Positions 10,525 to 21,724 are shown, numbered from the stretch's first letter. The stretch: 64,000 bases of DNA from Adiantum capillus-veneris (GCA_014529385.2 CM043958.1:79091169-79155168), one strand, 5' to 3'. A program made the numbers and translations. The notes: generated from the sequence alone by a model not told the origin.

Positions 10525-13083
10525 TTGAAAGAAGTGGACTTAGAGTTCTGTGAAGATTGTGTTTATGGTAAACAAAAGAGGGTAAAATTTCAAAAATTAG
10601 GAAATGAAAGAAAAAAAAAAAAACTTGAGTTGGTTCATTCTGATGTTTGGGGTCCTGCAAGTACACCATCACTTGGTGGCTCATTGTACTATGTAACATT
10701 CATAGACAATGCGACTAGAAAAACATGGGTTTATGTCATGAATAATAAATCCGATGTATTTTCCATATTTCAAAGGTGGAAAGCCTTTGTGGAGAATGAA
10801 ACAGGTACCAAGGTTAAATGCCTCAGATCCGACAATGGAGGCGAATATTGCAGCCAAGCTTTTGAAAGCTTTTGTGCTAGCAATGGCATTCGGAGGCAAC
10901 GGACAACCCCAAGGACACCTCAACAAAATGGGATTTTGGAAAGGATGAACAGGAAAATCATGGAACAAGCACAAAGCATGCGGCTACATGCAGGCCTACC
11001 GCTTGAGCTTTGGGCGGAAGCTGTAAGTACGTCTGTGTACTTAATCAATCGGTCACCCTCAACGGCATTGGATGGGGGAGTTCCAGAAGAGGCATGGACA
11101 GGTAAACCGGTGAATTATGCATTTCTCAAAGTGTTTGGGTGTGAGGCTTTCATGCACATAGATAGAAGCCTAAGATCAAAGTTAGATGCAAAGTCCAAAA
11201 AGTGTTTCTTCATTGGCTATGGAGAAGGAGACTTTGGGTATCGCCTATGGAATCCTGAAGATGGTAAAATCTTAAGAAGTAGGGATGTAATTTTTAACGA
11301 AAAAAATATGTACAAAGATTACTTGCAAAGAAAACAAACAAAAGAAACAGGTGATGAGTACATGGAGCTTGAGGACGGTGAAGACTCAAGGACTGCAAAC
11401 GGTGACAATGTGCAACAACGTCAACCAAATGAGGAGCCTCAACCTATTCCCCGAAGATCTACAAGAGCAAGTAGACCTCCAGAAAGGTTTGTTCCTTCCT
11501 TCAATCATCTCTTGATCTCAGATTCTAGAGAGCCGGAATCATATGAAGAAGCTATGCAACATGAATCCAAAGAAGAATGGACGAAGAGCATGGAAGTGGA
11601 GATGGACTCACTACATCGCAACCAAACATGGGAGTTGGTTGAGTTGCCTAAAGGTAAGCGGGCACTTCAAAACAAATGGGTGTACAAGCTAAAGGAAGAA
11701 GAAGGTGGGAAGAAAAGGTACAAGTCTAGGCTTGTGGTAAAAGGTTTTTCTCAAAAGAAAGGTATTGACTTCAATGAAATATTTTCTCGTGTTGTAAAAA
11801 TGAACTCAATTAGGCTTGTCTTAAGCCTTGTGGCTACTCATGATCTAAATCTCGAGCAAATGGATGTAAATACGGCATTCTATCACAGTGACTTAGAGGA
11901 GGAAATCTACATGCTTCAACCAAAGGGGTATGAAGTAAAAGGTAAGGAGAAAATGGTTTGCAGATTAAAGAAGAGCTTGTATGGTTTAAAGCAAGCATCA
12001 AGACAATGGTACTTGAAGTTTGATCGATGGATGTTGGATCATGGATTCACAAGATGCAACTCGGATCACTGCGTCTACACGGAGAATTTGGGAGATGGGA
12101 AATTCATCATCCTAATGTTGTATGTTGATGACATGTTGATTGCAAGTGCTAACATGCAGGACATCAAAGACCTAAAAGAGGAGCTGTCCAAATCTTTTTC
12201 AATGAAAGATTTAGGTGCTGCAAAGAGGATACTTGGTATGAAAATATCCAGGGACAGGACGAAGAAGACAATAAAGCTATCTCAAGAAGATTACATCAAG
12301 AAGGTACTAGAAAGGTTTGCAATGCAAAATGCAAAACCAGTTTCTACACCTTTGGCTGGTCATTTTAAACTAACAAAGGATATGTGTCCAAAGACACAAG
12401 AGGAGATAGCCTATATGTCTAAAGTTTCATATGCTGCAGCGGTAGGTTCTCTAATGTATGCTATGGTCTGGACAAGGCCAAACATTGCACATGCAGTGGG
12501 AGTTGATAGTAGGTTCATGGACAACCCAGGTAAAGAGCATTGGCAAGCTGTGAAGTGGATACTTAGGTATCTAAAAGGGACAACAACAAATGCTTTGTAT
12601 TTTGGAGGAACTGATATTTTTCTAGAAGGGTATGCTGATGCAGATATGGCAGGTGACAAAGATACTCGAAGGAGCACTATTGGCTATGTGTTCACGGTTG
12701 GAGGCACAGCAGTAAGCTGGGCTTCAAAGCTGCAGAAAGTGGTTTCAGTTTCTACCACGGAAGCAGAGTATGTAGCAATGACGGAGGCAAGCAAAGAAAT
12801 TTTGTGGCTTCACAGATTCTTAGAAGAGCTTGGATTCAAACAAGACAATTGTGTCTTGTATAGTGATAGCCAAAGCGCTATCCATCTTGCGAAGAACTCA
12901 GCCTTTCATTCAAGGACAATTCACATTGAGGTGAGATATCACTTCATACGCACTCTTTTGGAAGAGGGACAACTAAAGCTAGGAAAGGTGCATACAAGTG
13001 AAAATCTTGCAGACATGTTTACAAAGGTGGTCAACAAGGAGAAGTTAAGCTTTTGCTCATCTTCAATCGGCATTCAAGGATAA
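10525..13083 (+). CDS. copia polyprotein remnant: integrase, reverse transcriptase, RNase H
   Basis: An uninterrupted 852-codon frame (start codon as given is TTG; the frame really enters from the LTR deletion junction). Integrase: the CxxC of the zinc domain is at residues 9-12 with its His pair deleted; the core triad is D40, D103 and E139, with the classic 35-residue D-E gap, followed by a GKPVNYAFLKVFGC block. RT: the first catalytic Asp lies near 447 (MDVNTAF) and the YVDD box at 533-536. RNase H: YADADMAGD from 703, a TEAEY Glu and a later SDSQSA Asp. Copia order (IN before RT) is clear. Gag and protease are gone, so it could not transpose alone, yet no stop has accumulated, which suggests recent loss. 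Confidence 0.93.
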   Translation: MKEVDLEFCEDCVYGKQKRVKFQKLGNERKKKKLELVHSDVWGPASTPSLGGSLYYVTFIDNATRKTWVYVMNNKSDVFSIFQRWKAFVENETGTKVKCLRSDNGGEYCSQAFESFCASNGIRRQRTTPRTPQQNGILERMNRKIMEQAQSMRLHAGLPLELWAEAVSTSVYLINRSPSTALDGGVPEEAWTGKPVNYAFLKVFGCEAFMHIDRSLRSKLDAKSKKCFFIGYGEGDFGYRLWNPEDGKILRSRDVIFNEKNMYKDYLQRKQTKETGDEYMELEDGEDSRTANGDNVQQRQPNEEPQPIPRRSTRASRPPERFVPSFNHLLISDSREPESYEEAMQHESKEEWTKSMEVEMDSLHRNQTWELVELPKGKRALQNKWVYKLKEEEGGKKRYKSRLVVKGFSQKKGIDFNEIFSRVVKMNSIRLVLSLVATHDLNLEQMDVNTAFYHSDLEEEIYMLQPKGYEVKGKEKMVCRLKKSLYGLKQASRQWYLKFDRWMLDHGFTRCNSDHCVYTENLGDGKFIILMLYVDDMLIASANMQDIKDLKEELSKSFSMKDLGAAKRILGMKISRDRTKKTIKLSQEDYIKKVLERFAMQNAKPVSTPLAGHFKLTKDMCPKTQEEIAYMSKVSYAAAVGSLMYAMVWTRPNIAHAVGVDSRFMDNPGKEHWQAVKWILRYLKGTTTNALYFGGTDIFLEGYADADMAGDKDTRRSTIGYVFTVGGTAVSWASKLQKVVSVSTTEAEYVAMTEASKEILWLHRFLEELGFKQDNCVLYSDSQSAIHLAKNSAFHSRTIHIEVRYHFIRTLLEEGQLKLGKVHTSENLADMFTKVVNKEKLSFCSSSIGIQG

Positions 13084-13124
13084 GAAGCCAAAATGGAAAG
13101 CAGTCACAGGTTTGGTTTGGAGAT

Positions 13125-13143
13125 CAGTCTCCAAGTGGGAGAT
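13125..13143 (+). other. copia polypurine tract
   Basis: The purine-rich AAGTGGGAGATTG-type stretch immediately upstream of the 3' LTR start (13144) is in the position of the plus-strand primer used in reverse transcription, about 45-60 bp after the pol stop codon. Confidence 0.7.
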
Positions 13144-13892
13144 TGTTAAGTATGGAGCCTGATTTACCCTTGTAATTTTCTGTGGTAAAAGCGCACATTT
13201 GTAAGGCCCCCATTATGAGGAGAAGTCATCGTGCGTGAAGGAAAATCACTCACCGGAAACCAAAATTTTCACGGACAAGAATCAGGGGCAACTTTAAAGG
13301 CCTCCGAGACTTTTTTGTCGCCGGAATATTATGGCCGGACGGCGGCCGGAAAGTGGTCGGAAAACAACCGGTCGGTTGGCCGGTGGCCGATGGCCGGTGG
13401 TCGGAAGTCAATGGCCAGTGGCCGAATTCAATGGCCGGTGGCCGAATTCAAAAGCGGACTTGTCTTCTCAAGGGCGGCCACACATGGGCGGATTGGAAGG
13501 TCCGATTTGGACTTATTCGCACAAGGGCGGCTACACATGGCTGTCTTTCATAAGAGAGGACAACCCTTTTGGCCTATAAAAGGAGGCCATTTCTACACAC
13601 ATTTCATAGTGTGAAGTTGATGCAACAAGGTGAGTGTGAGGTGGTGAGAGTGAAGCAAGGTGGGAGCTCCATTAAGGGTATAATCCCTTTGTAAACTACT
13701 TCTTGTTTTGAAGTACTAAATCCATTGAGTGGCTGCTTTCCCGTGGACGTAGCCCACATTGGGTGAACCACGTATATCGTGTGTACTCTCTCTCTCTCTC
13801 TCTCTACTCTATAATCTCGTGTATATAAATCTGTCTCTCTCCATTAAGTAATCTACTCAATTATCTATTTAGCTACGTCTTATTTCCTAACA
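13144..13892 (+). repeat. copia 3' LTR (749 bp)
   Basis: Starts TGTTAAG and ends CTAACA. It contains a GC-rich block (13325-13455) built of tandem GGCCGG/GGTGGCCGAATTCA units, a plausible TATA motif (CCTATAAAAG, about 13572) and a short CT microsatellite near 13783-13805. The first 160 bp are nearly identical to the 5' remnant. Confidence 0.9.
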
Positions 13893-13897
13893 CCATG

Positions 13898-15440
13898 CGC
13901 CAAAACTCGGTGATCGACCATTTTTGAAGTCCATGATCAAAAAAACGCTCGCGGACTACTTTGGATAGACTACTTTGGAAACGGCCCATTGGTGAACCAT
14001 TTAAGATTCTGTGAACCCACATAGCTTTTTCACATGCCAAAGAGGCATGTGGGCAAGCTATAGAACTCGCCGAGAGCTGAAACAGCTGACCGATGTATTG
14101 TTTCTGAGAGTTTTTTGCTCGAGGACTTTGAGAACGATCCATATATCAACTAGTTTTTTGACCTCTTAGCAAGCCATATAGCTTGCCCATATGCCTCATT
14201 GGTACATGGACATTCCATGTGGGCTCACAACAGCTTTAATGGCTCGCCAATGGACCATTTCTAAAGTCCACAAAAAAAAAGAAACTTGTCCTTATTTCAT
14301 ACAACTCGGGACATGTGGGTTTAACATGAAAATAAAGAAAACTTGGTACATGTTGGTACTTGGTACTTGGTACATGTTGAAAACTTGGTACATGTCGGTA
14401 CTTGGTACTTGGTCCTTGCTTTAATTTGGCTGTAGGTTCCATAATGAAACTTCGTAGTTGCAATTGGTACATGGTCCATGGTATTAATTGGTCAATGTAA
14501 CTTTGTGGTATTGTAATAAATTAACATGAAAACAATAAAACCTCTTTATTTTTAGATTTGGTATAAGGTACTTGGTACTTGGTACTCGATTTGGTACTTA
14601 GTACTTGCAACTTGAAACTTGGTACTTGATTTGGTACAAGATAAGCAAAATCTTACACTTAGCGTAAAATCTGCTACCTTTACAAAAAATATGAAAATCA
14701 AAAGCTTGTTAATACTAGAGCCTGACATAGAAACCAAGAAAACTTGTTAGTGTTAGATTTGACAGTTGATTTAGAGTTTGGTATCAAGTTCCATAATGAA
14801 ACTTGATAGTTGTCGTTGGTGCATGGTACATGGTACGTAACTTGAAACTTGGAGCGTACAATGCTTGGTACTTTGCAACGTCATAGTTCAAATCTTCATC
14901 TTAAAAGAAACATTGGAAGACTTTTTAACAATGTGTAAACCGACCGGGCGAAAAGCCACAGGCGGTGACCCAAACTAGGACAACAACAACTGAACAGAAA
15001 GACTAACATCCCTAGCGATATTTCTTTTATATTCTTAAAGACTTGCACAAGAGTGCTATAAGATCAAAATGCCTTAATTTGAGAAGTAGAGCAACTAACA
15101 GAAAACTTAGGACTAGGTTTCACATGCCACATCATCATTTGGTAGCATAATGACCATGATTTCAATCCATCTTTTAAAAAAATATATATAAAGACAAATA
15201 AATAACATTGAGATGGTTACTTAGGTTAATTATCTTATCGACAAATAATTAATTGTTTGACAAGACAAATTCAGTGATGCAACAAACAAATGTCAGTATA
15301 TATCATCAGTAAGTTTATGTACATGTGTCCAAAATGTGTGGTGATCAATCCTCACATATACAAAACAAATCTCATCATCATATACGATGTAGGAATGTGC
15401 AGTGAAAAATACATATATAACAATCCCACATATGCAAAAG
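13898..15440. other. CACTA internal non-coding, with CTTGGTAC repeats
   Basis: No gene recognised. From about 14335 to 14645 the words ACTTGGTAC and CTTGGTACATG recur many times with irregular spacing, and scattered copies continue to 14880. From 14900 to 15440 the sequence is AT-rich. The repeated words could be internal protein-binding sites of the transposon, but their irregular spacing gives no proof. Confidence 0.4.
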
Positions 15441-15446
15441 AAATCT

Positions 15447-16250
15447 CTACGCAGGATCACTATGTGATCCATCACTACTGGAAGATTCACTATCATTGGT
15501 CTCATGATCACTAGTGCCACCACCACTGGTCCGAACCGTGGGACTACGACTGTCCCCATCTCTGTGATTGTCACCATCATGGCCAGTGATTGGGCCGCTT
15601 CTCCTCTCAGCCTCTCGACGTCGCCCCTCGGCCTCCTGTCGAGCCACCTTTGTCATATCAGCCTCCCCATGCTGCTCCTGTATTAGTTAGTGAAATAAAA
15701 AAAGAATATATTATAGTTACCATGAAAATAAACTACAAAGCAAAACAAATACGTACAAGTGGATCTGGAGTGTCAGTAAGTGTCTGACACAAAGCACGAT
15801 AGCCGCAGTATGTGGCGTACTCTATCTTCTGTGCCGTCGGTGCACGGCCATAGTCTTTTGTCTACATTAAGACACAACCAAAGACTTATTAATTTTTTCA
15901 TGCAATAATACTACCTTTAAAAGTTAATATGTGAATGGTCTATAGTCACAAATGTGGCCACAAATCCATCCCGTCCCATCCGCCCTAGTCTAGATGTGTG
16001 ACGTAAAGCTACTCTCTTTCTTGCTGCCTCCTAAGCAAATTTGAATAAACAAAATAACATAGATTAGAGATAGTTAGAATCAATCTAGGAAAGTTCATAT
16101 TAATTCTAATATATATTACCAAAGGCACACACCTTTTGTTGGGGAAAATTAATGCGTAGGCGCATCTCCTTGCGGAAGAATTGCCATGTCTCCATGCAAA
16201 TGGTTGCCTTTCTCTTGTTTGACGGCACCATACAATAGCGCCTGTTTATT
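15447..16250 (-). pseudogene. CACTA minus-strand accessory gene, 3' exons
   Basis: Read on the minus strand, four exon-like blocks have plausible GT/AG borders: about 16250-16145 (MVPSNKRKATICMETWQFF), 16030-15925 (ARKRVALRHTSRLGRMGRDG), 15863-15757 (KDYGRAPTAQKIEYATYCGY) and 15680-15447 (ARQEAEGRRREAERR, then a Ser/Asp/His-rich tail ending at a stop). Basic and Trp-containing blocks followed by a charged tail fit the second, DNA-binding protein of plant CACTA elements (Ptta/En/Spm type). I cannot prove the family. The 5' exons that would precede these lie at 27.7-28.7 kb, beyond the plus-strand TNP2 gene. Confidence 0.45.
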
Positions 16251-16376
16251 TTTTAAATTACAATAAGCATTAGAATATACCATATAACTACTAGACTTCA
16301 ATGTTTTGTTACTTTTATTGAATTTTTTATTTTGGTCATTTGATAAATGTCTCATGTTTTTATGGTAATTGAAATC

Positions 16377-17460
16377 CAGATTCGGATCAATTAGAGGGTA
16401 CACCACCGCCTCCTACTAGTGGTAGCCGAGGTGCACAGAGTTTCGATACTGCACATGAACCCGTTTACGATGATTTCTACTATGATGAGACTATTATATG
16501 CTGGTGTGCTCGTTGTTGTGTCACATACCGCAGGCCACGACGGGAGTGCTTTTCACATCAGATGACTTATGGTACTTTTGAGCAAGCACCACCACCTGAG
16601 GAGCGACATCGACCTATGGTATATTTCTGATCTCCCTTTGTTTGATATTGGAGTTATAAAAATCAAAGAGTAAAATATATAATGTAACTAGATTATATAT
16701 GTAGGTATCTTCACTCGATGGCGAGGATAACTTTACTACCAGTGGTGCACATGTCTCTCGCACATGCCACGGATAGGTCATTTGTCAGTTGCAGCTCGAG
16801 GTTTCTCGACATCCTCTACCTCCTCCATTAGAGGCTGAGATGGGTGGAGATCATCCACTGCCTAATCATTTATAGGATCTAGTACAGAGCTACGATCGTA
16901 GATGATACGGAGGTTGGCAACAAGGAGGACCACTTCCTTCAGATGGAGTGGTTTTTGGCTTTTGGGGCAATCGCTACATGATTGCTCCGTACACCATAAG
17001 TGAAGCATGACGAGCCATCTTTATTGCACAAGATTCGCATGTGCCCCCTCATTCAGAGGTCACCCTTATGTCTTTTTGTGGACTTATATATAGATGGGGT
17101 CCATGGCATCAGCTCACTCGCTATATCCAGAGCATGACTACTTATGGATTATATCTCAATGAAGCCTCTCTTTCTGCTAGAGGGATTACACATGCAGAAG
17201 GCCAAAGACTCTATGTTGATGGAAGACCTTACTCTCAAGGAAACATAGCAGGTTTAATCAATAGTAGTTGAGGGACAAGTGCAAGAACCAATTGCACATT
17301 TGTGGAGTGTGAGAATAGTCATGAACCAAGACACATGACTAGGGATGTACCAAGATATATTGTTGTCCATGCTATTAAATCATTACGTACTGGTGATGAA
17401 TTGCTAGTCAATTATGGATGGCGGAGACCTCCACGAGCACCTTTAACAGATGAAGGTTAA
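16377..17460 (+). pseudogene. SET-domain (lysine methyltransferase-like) gene inside CACTA
   Basis: Exon 1 (about 16377-16619) is acidic, then has a Cys/Arg cluster (CWCARCCVTYRRPRRECF). A GT...TAG intron (about 16620-16704) leads to exon 2. Exon 2 reads MSFCGLIYRW, YLNEASLSARGI, GNIAGLINSS, then after one stop NCTFVE, PRYIVVHAIKSLRTGDELLVNYGW (17062-17440). The NC, GDEL and YG words match the SET motifs that bind S-adenosylmethionine and shape the lysine channel. The family methylates protein lysines, often histones. At least five in-frame stops mean this copy is broken. It ends about 200 bp before TNP2 on the same strand, in the position of a transposon gene or captured host gene. Confidence 0.65.
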
Positions 17461-17666
17461 GAGCTCATTGTATACAATTCCTAATGTTATTTTGAACTCT
17501 TGTACCCTAATTCTACACTTTAATTTTCATTACGTTTCGTATTGTCGCTAATTTATTTTGATATTATTTTCTGTTGTTTCCAAATGTTATTGAATTCCAT
17601 GCACATATCTCTCTCCTTGTATATATAAGCATGCTATTGATACAATCTTCTTTACCTTCAAATATG

Positions 17667-19706
17667 CAGATTCTAGATTATGACATCGATAACGTCACAA
17701 ATCAACATTCACATGACGTATCTCAAATGTCAATAGAGTGCATGAGGATCCTACGCAAGAGTGATCCTAATACGTATGCAAGACTAAAGGAACAATATTC
17801 TAAGGACTTTAGTGGACGTGATGATATCTTTGATAATGACGATGGCATGGCTGATTTTATTGAGGATTGACATCAAAATGATAGTGCGAGCGATATTCCT
17901 AACAACAAGAAGTATCTTCGAGAAGAATCTCTAAAGCATATCTACGAAGGAAGCCAACTGACACGACTAAGTGAAAGCTTACTTATTCTTAATCTTCAAA
18001 ACCATTTTGGATGGAGTAATGTATCCGTTTCAGCACTATTGAAGTATGTATACATCTAACATATTTTTTTGCTACACTCTAAACATTGGTGCTTGTTATT
18101 GATCATATTTTTAATCAACTTGCAGGCTAGTCTCTCAAAAGTTCTTGCCGACAAGCAATTCCCTTCCTGCATCACACGATGAGGTGAAGAAGATGACAAG
18201 TAGTCTTGGACTTGACTATTCTTCTATACATGCATGTCCCAATGATTGTATTTTATATAGACATCAGTACCAGGAAAATGTGACATGCCCAAAATGTCAA
18301 ACGTCTCGTTATAAAGATGAGAAAGGTAAGGTCCCTAGAAAAGTATTGAGACATTTTCCCTTGGCTCCGCGCATAAAACATATGTTTCAAAGTCCTGAAT
18401 TAGCTAAGCTTATGACATGGGGAGCGGAGCACAAGAGCAAAGATGGAGTAATGCGAATTCCGCAAGATAGTCCTGCATTTGAGCATATTGATTCGCTATG
18501 GCCAGATTTCGCAAAAGAATCACGCAATTTATAGATGGGTGTAGCATTAGATGGTGTGAATCCATTTTCTATAAAATCAAGTAAATGGTCTACATGGGTG
18601 GTGGTAGTTATTAACTATAATCTACCCCCATATCTTAGTATTAAGAAAGAGCATTTAATGCTCTCACTCTTAATCCCACGAAAGTGAGAAGTTAAAGACC
18701 TGAATGTATATTTGGCCCCTCTCATTGACGATCTTCAAGATTTGTGGAGAGGGATTGATGTCGTGGATATGTCAAGAAGCATTGGTGAAAGACAATTCAT
18801 TGTTCGTGGGATTTTAGCATGGACTATCCAGGACTTTCCAGGACTATCCAGGACTTTCCAGGTTATGATTTTAGCATGGACTATCCAGGATATGATTTTT
18901 GCTCAGGTAAATGGTTTAGATATATACATTTTCTCATATGTTTTTTGTATACTTATTGCGCTAATAATCTTTGTTATGTTTTTCATGGAGGAATATGTAC
19001 CAAGGGTTATAAAGCTTGTCCTGTGTGTGGTGATTAGTTGAGATCAACTTATAGCAAAAACCTCAACAAAAATATATATCTTTGACATAGACAATTTTTA
19101 CTTGAAGAGCATCATCTACGAAATAGAAGGCAAGCCATACATTTCAACGGGAAGGTAGAAGAAAGGAAATGTCCAATACCAAACACACCAAAAGATTGGT
19201 ATCTAAAGTGGATTGTTGGGCCTGCTATCGATCCGGAGTCGGAGATCATAAGAGATGATGATGATGACGCTGTTAAGGTGAGAGCCAGAGGAAAACATTC
19301 TTTGGCTCAAAGCCCTTCGATATGGTACACTTTGGAATATTGGAAGGATTTCAAGATATTTCATCTTCTTGATCCTATGCATATATTTAAGAACGTTGGT
19401 CATTCGTTATGGTAACACCTTGTTGGCTTGAAAGACACAGTGGCAACAAGAAATGACATAAAGGATCGAAACTCAAAGCCTAATCTATGGCCACTTTCTG
19501 ATGAAATTGGACGTGATACAACCTATGAGCCTACCCCATGGGTACTCAGCGCAAAAGAGGTTCAGACTATCAACAAGAGGATTCAATTGATTCGTACACC
19601 TACAGGATATGGAGCATCTTGTCGAAACATGTTCACTTTAGATGACAAGAGCTTGTCACATGATTGGCACAATTTTGTGAAGGTAATGTTTTATCAATCT
19701 TCGTAA
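17667..19706 (+). pseudogene. TNP2-type CACTA transposase, N-terminal and core part
   Basis: Blocks in order: SLKHIYEGSQLTRLSESLL and GWSNVSVSALLK before an intron (about 18043-18125), then LGLDYSSIHACPNDCILYR with a following CPKC pair, KVPRKVLRHFPLAPRIKHMF, MGVALDGVNPF, LAPLIDDLQDLWRGIDVVD, WTIQDFPGYDF, KGYKACPVCG, HLLDPMHIFKNVGHSLW and LWPLSDEIG. These are the signature words of the transposase family tnp2, which acts on CACTA termini. Introns have GT/AG borders. In-frame stops follow DFIED, the block ending SRNL, and others, so the copy is inactive. A short local duplication (about 18818-18900) disrupts the WTIQDFPGYDF block. Confidence 0.85.
18816..18902 (+). repeat. Short tandem duplications in the TNP2 core
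   Basis: ACTATCCAGGACTTTCCAGG is repeated twice, then TTTTAGCATGGACTATCCAGG appears again about 55 bp after its first occurrence. The result expands a conserved WTIQDFPG block and shifts the frame, one cause of the loss of transposase function. Confidence 0.85.
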
Positions 19707-19924
19707 GTATTTATTTTCTTGCATGTTTTGTTGATTGGATTAATCATGTATATAGCATGTTCTACCCCTTGTTATTGATGGATGTACTACCCAAGGAGTC
19801 TGAGACGTAATATATCGCTTTGGATAACTTGCAAGGTATTTATCGCTCATTAAATGTTAGTGTAAAATTTTAGTTGATAAGTTCTTAATTCAAATATAGC
19901 ATTAATATCTTCTTTCTTTTATTG

Positions 19925-21523
19925 ATAGATGGATTACATCTAAAGAAATTGACAAAGGGTTAATTCCACAAAAGAAGCGTGAATGTATAGAGCTTGTTTG
20001 TTTAATGGAGAAGGAACTTCCAACCTCCTTTTTTGATATCCAAGTTCATCTACTAATCCATCTAGTGGACGAGATAGAGCTTGCTGGTGTTGTTTCTACT
20101 GGATGGATGTTTTGGGCTGAGAGATTTATGGGAGTACTGAAAGGTTATGTACGTCAAAAAACAGGACCAGAGGGTTCTATGGCGGAAGGATGGATGCTTG
20201 AAGAATGCATGTATTACGTTTGTGAATATCTTGAGCAAACCGATTTTGAAGCTCCACGCGTATGGACAAATGAGTCTTCTTCTACCATGTCAAACGAGGT
20301 ATTGTCTGGTAAGGGAGTCCCTTTTCGACTTAAGATCCAAGATAATTTGGATATTTCTACTTTCATTGTCTATAATAGCTAATGCATGCAACAATTTTTT
20401 GAGGAGTATGAGGAGAAACTTGCGAATCAACGAGTTGGCAGACGTAAAAACAGGAGATCCAGACGTCAAACCAATGTAAATAACATCGAAGACGTACCTA
20501 CTTTCATGGATTGGTTATACACCCGTATGCAACGGGCGGATAGAGATTATGAGACAATCTCAAGGGAACAGAGAGAGTTTATGATCGGATGTGAAAGAAA
20601 GGTAACTTTTGGGTTTTGAAAACTTTAAACTAAACAAGCAATATTCCTTTTTTTCTTATATCATTTATATATTGATCTAGGCTCAAATGTATACAAACAT
20701 GTGGGCTTATGGTCAACATCTTCGAATAAAAGCTATTGACGACTTACGTCTAACTCAAGATTCTTCTGTTGTTGCCTCTTTCAAACAATTATCACGTGCA
20801 AGTTCAAGAGACAAAAATCTTGTTGATAGTGAACTGGGTTATGTGGGAACCATAGTTGGCATTTATGAAATATCGTATCGGATCTTCAAATAGGTGAATG
20901 AAATCCCTCTTCATACAACAATGACATGTAGATTTCCTGAAGTTATGCATAATTCTAAAGTTTTGATTCGTGCATTTTGACAGGTGATTCTGAAGGTGGA
21001 TTGGTTTCATGCCGAGTATAAAGGAAATAGTGCCACAATGAGAAGAGAACCGTCCAAATTTTGGTCCGTCGACTCCTCAAAGTTAATGCGTGCAACAAGA
21101 GAGCCTTACATTTTGCCAACTCATGTTGAGCAAGCGTTCTTTTACAAGAACCTAGATTCTCATCAATGGTGGCAAGTTGTGCATGCCCAACCTAGAGGTC
21201 GTCAGTTGTTTGATAGCGTTGACCCCGAGGAAGCAAATCAGGATGAATTGGTAACATCCTCGAATCTAAACACATCCATGTTAGAGACGTGTAGAATTTC
21301 CCTTTCCGATCATGATGACATTGTAGATGATTTTGAGAACGACAACCATCCGTACTCTGACACTACAGACACCGAAGAGGAAGAAATAATGGATGTCAAG
21401 CACACGGAGGAAATGAACGTCAACACAAATTTTACGGCAGAGGAGTTTGAAGAAGTAAACAAAGATAATGAAGATGAGATTTTATTGACGGTTAATCTCA
21501 GAGATGACGATGAGGACTATTAG
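19925..21523 (+). pseudogene. TNP2 C-terminal part: DUF4218 and DUF4216 blocks
   Basis: From 20005 the frame reads MEKELPTSFFDIQVHLLIHLVDEIELAG, VSTGWMFWAERFMGVLKGYV and AEGWMLEECMYYVCEYL, the wording of DUF4218 found after TNP2. A stop at 20380 and a frame change lead to a Lys/Arg-rich block (20386-20601), an intron, a further exon (about 20681-20893), another intron, and an open last exon 20984-21523 reading VDWFHAEYKGNSAT, FWSVDSSKLM and EPYILPTHVEQAFFYK, the wording of DUF4216. The tail is strongly acidic (DDDEDY end). These domains are the usual C-terminal half of plant CACTA transposase genes. Confidence 0.8.
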
Positions 21524-21643
21524 CCATGCGTATCAACTCACAAATCAACCTATATTGGGTAAGATTTAATCTCACAGTAATTCATTTTGTTAAGTAATGA
21601 TTTTTATTCTTTTGAAATCTTACTAATAAAGGTGGGTGGCGGG

Positions 21644-21701
21644 GAGTCTCGTGGTGATAGCCTCATATGGCTAGTGTCAGGGTTCGATTCCCTTCAGACT
21701 C
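21644..21701 (+). other. tRNA-like element (possible SINE head)
   Basis: GAGTCT (21644-21649) pairs with AGACTC (21696-21701) as an acceptor-like stem. AGGG-TTCGATT-CCCT forms a T-arm with a perfect RNA polymerase III B box (GGTTCGATTCC). TAGCC-TCATAT-GGCTA forms a middle hairpin. At 58 nt it is too short for a nuclear tRNA and lacks a normal D-arm, so it is more likely a decayed tRNA gene or the head of a tRNA-derived SINE. Confidence 0.4.
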
Positions 21702-21724
21702 ATTTTTCTTTTTTTAGCTATGTA

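Larger units (their letters stand above)
10357..13892 (+). mobile_element. Truncated Ty1/copia element, TSD CCATG
   Basis: The element is bounded by TGTTAAGTATGG at 10357 and ...CCTAACA at 13892, with CCATG on each side (10352-10356 and 13893-13897). The 3' LTR is complete (749 bp) but only the first 160 bp of the 5' LTR remain. One deletion has fused 5' LTR position about 160 directly to integrase, removing the rest of the LTR, the primer-binding site, gag, protease and the integrase N-terminus. The intact TSD shows the deletion happened after insertion or during reverse transcription. It is nested in the CACTA element. Confidence 0.92.

Noticed and set aside
13231-13614. 127-codon plus-strand frame in the copia 3' LTR
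   Set aside because: It lies wholly inside the LTR and is kept open by GGCCGG-type tandem units.
14335-14645. CTTGGTAC repeats considered as a CRISPR-like array or satellite
   Set aside because: Spacing is irregular, repeat length is short and varies, and the setting is a plant transposon.
16149-16406. 85-codon minus-strand frame as a gene
   Set aside because: It is in a different frame from the exon-like block at 16250-16145 and reads through an intron-like AT-rich stretch.
21644-21701. A functional nuclear tRNA gene
   Set aside because: Too short, no standard D-arm and no clear anticodon.
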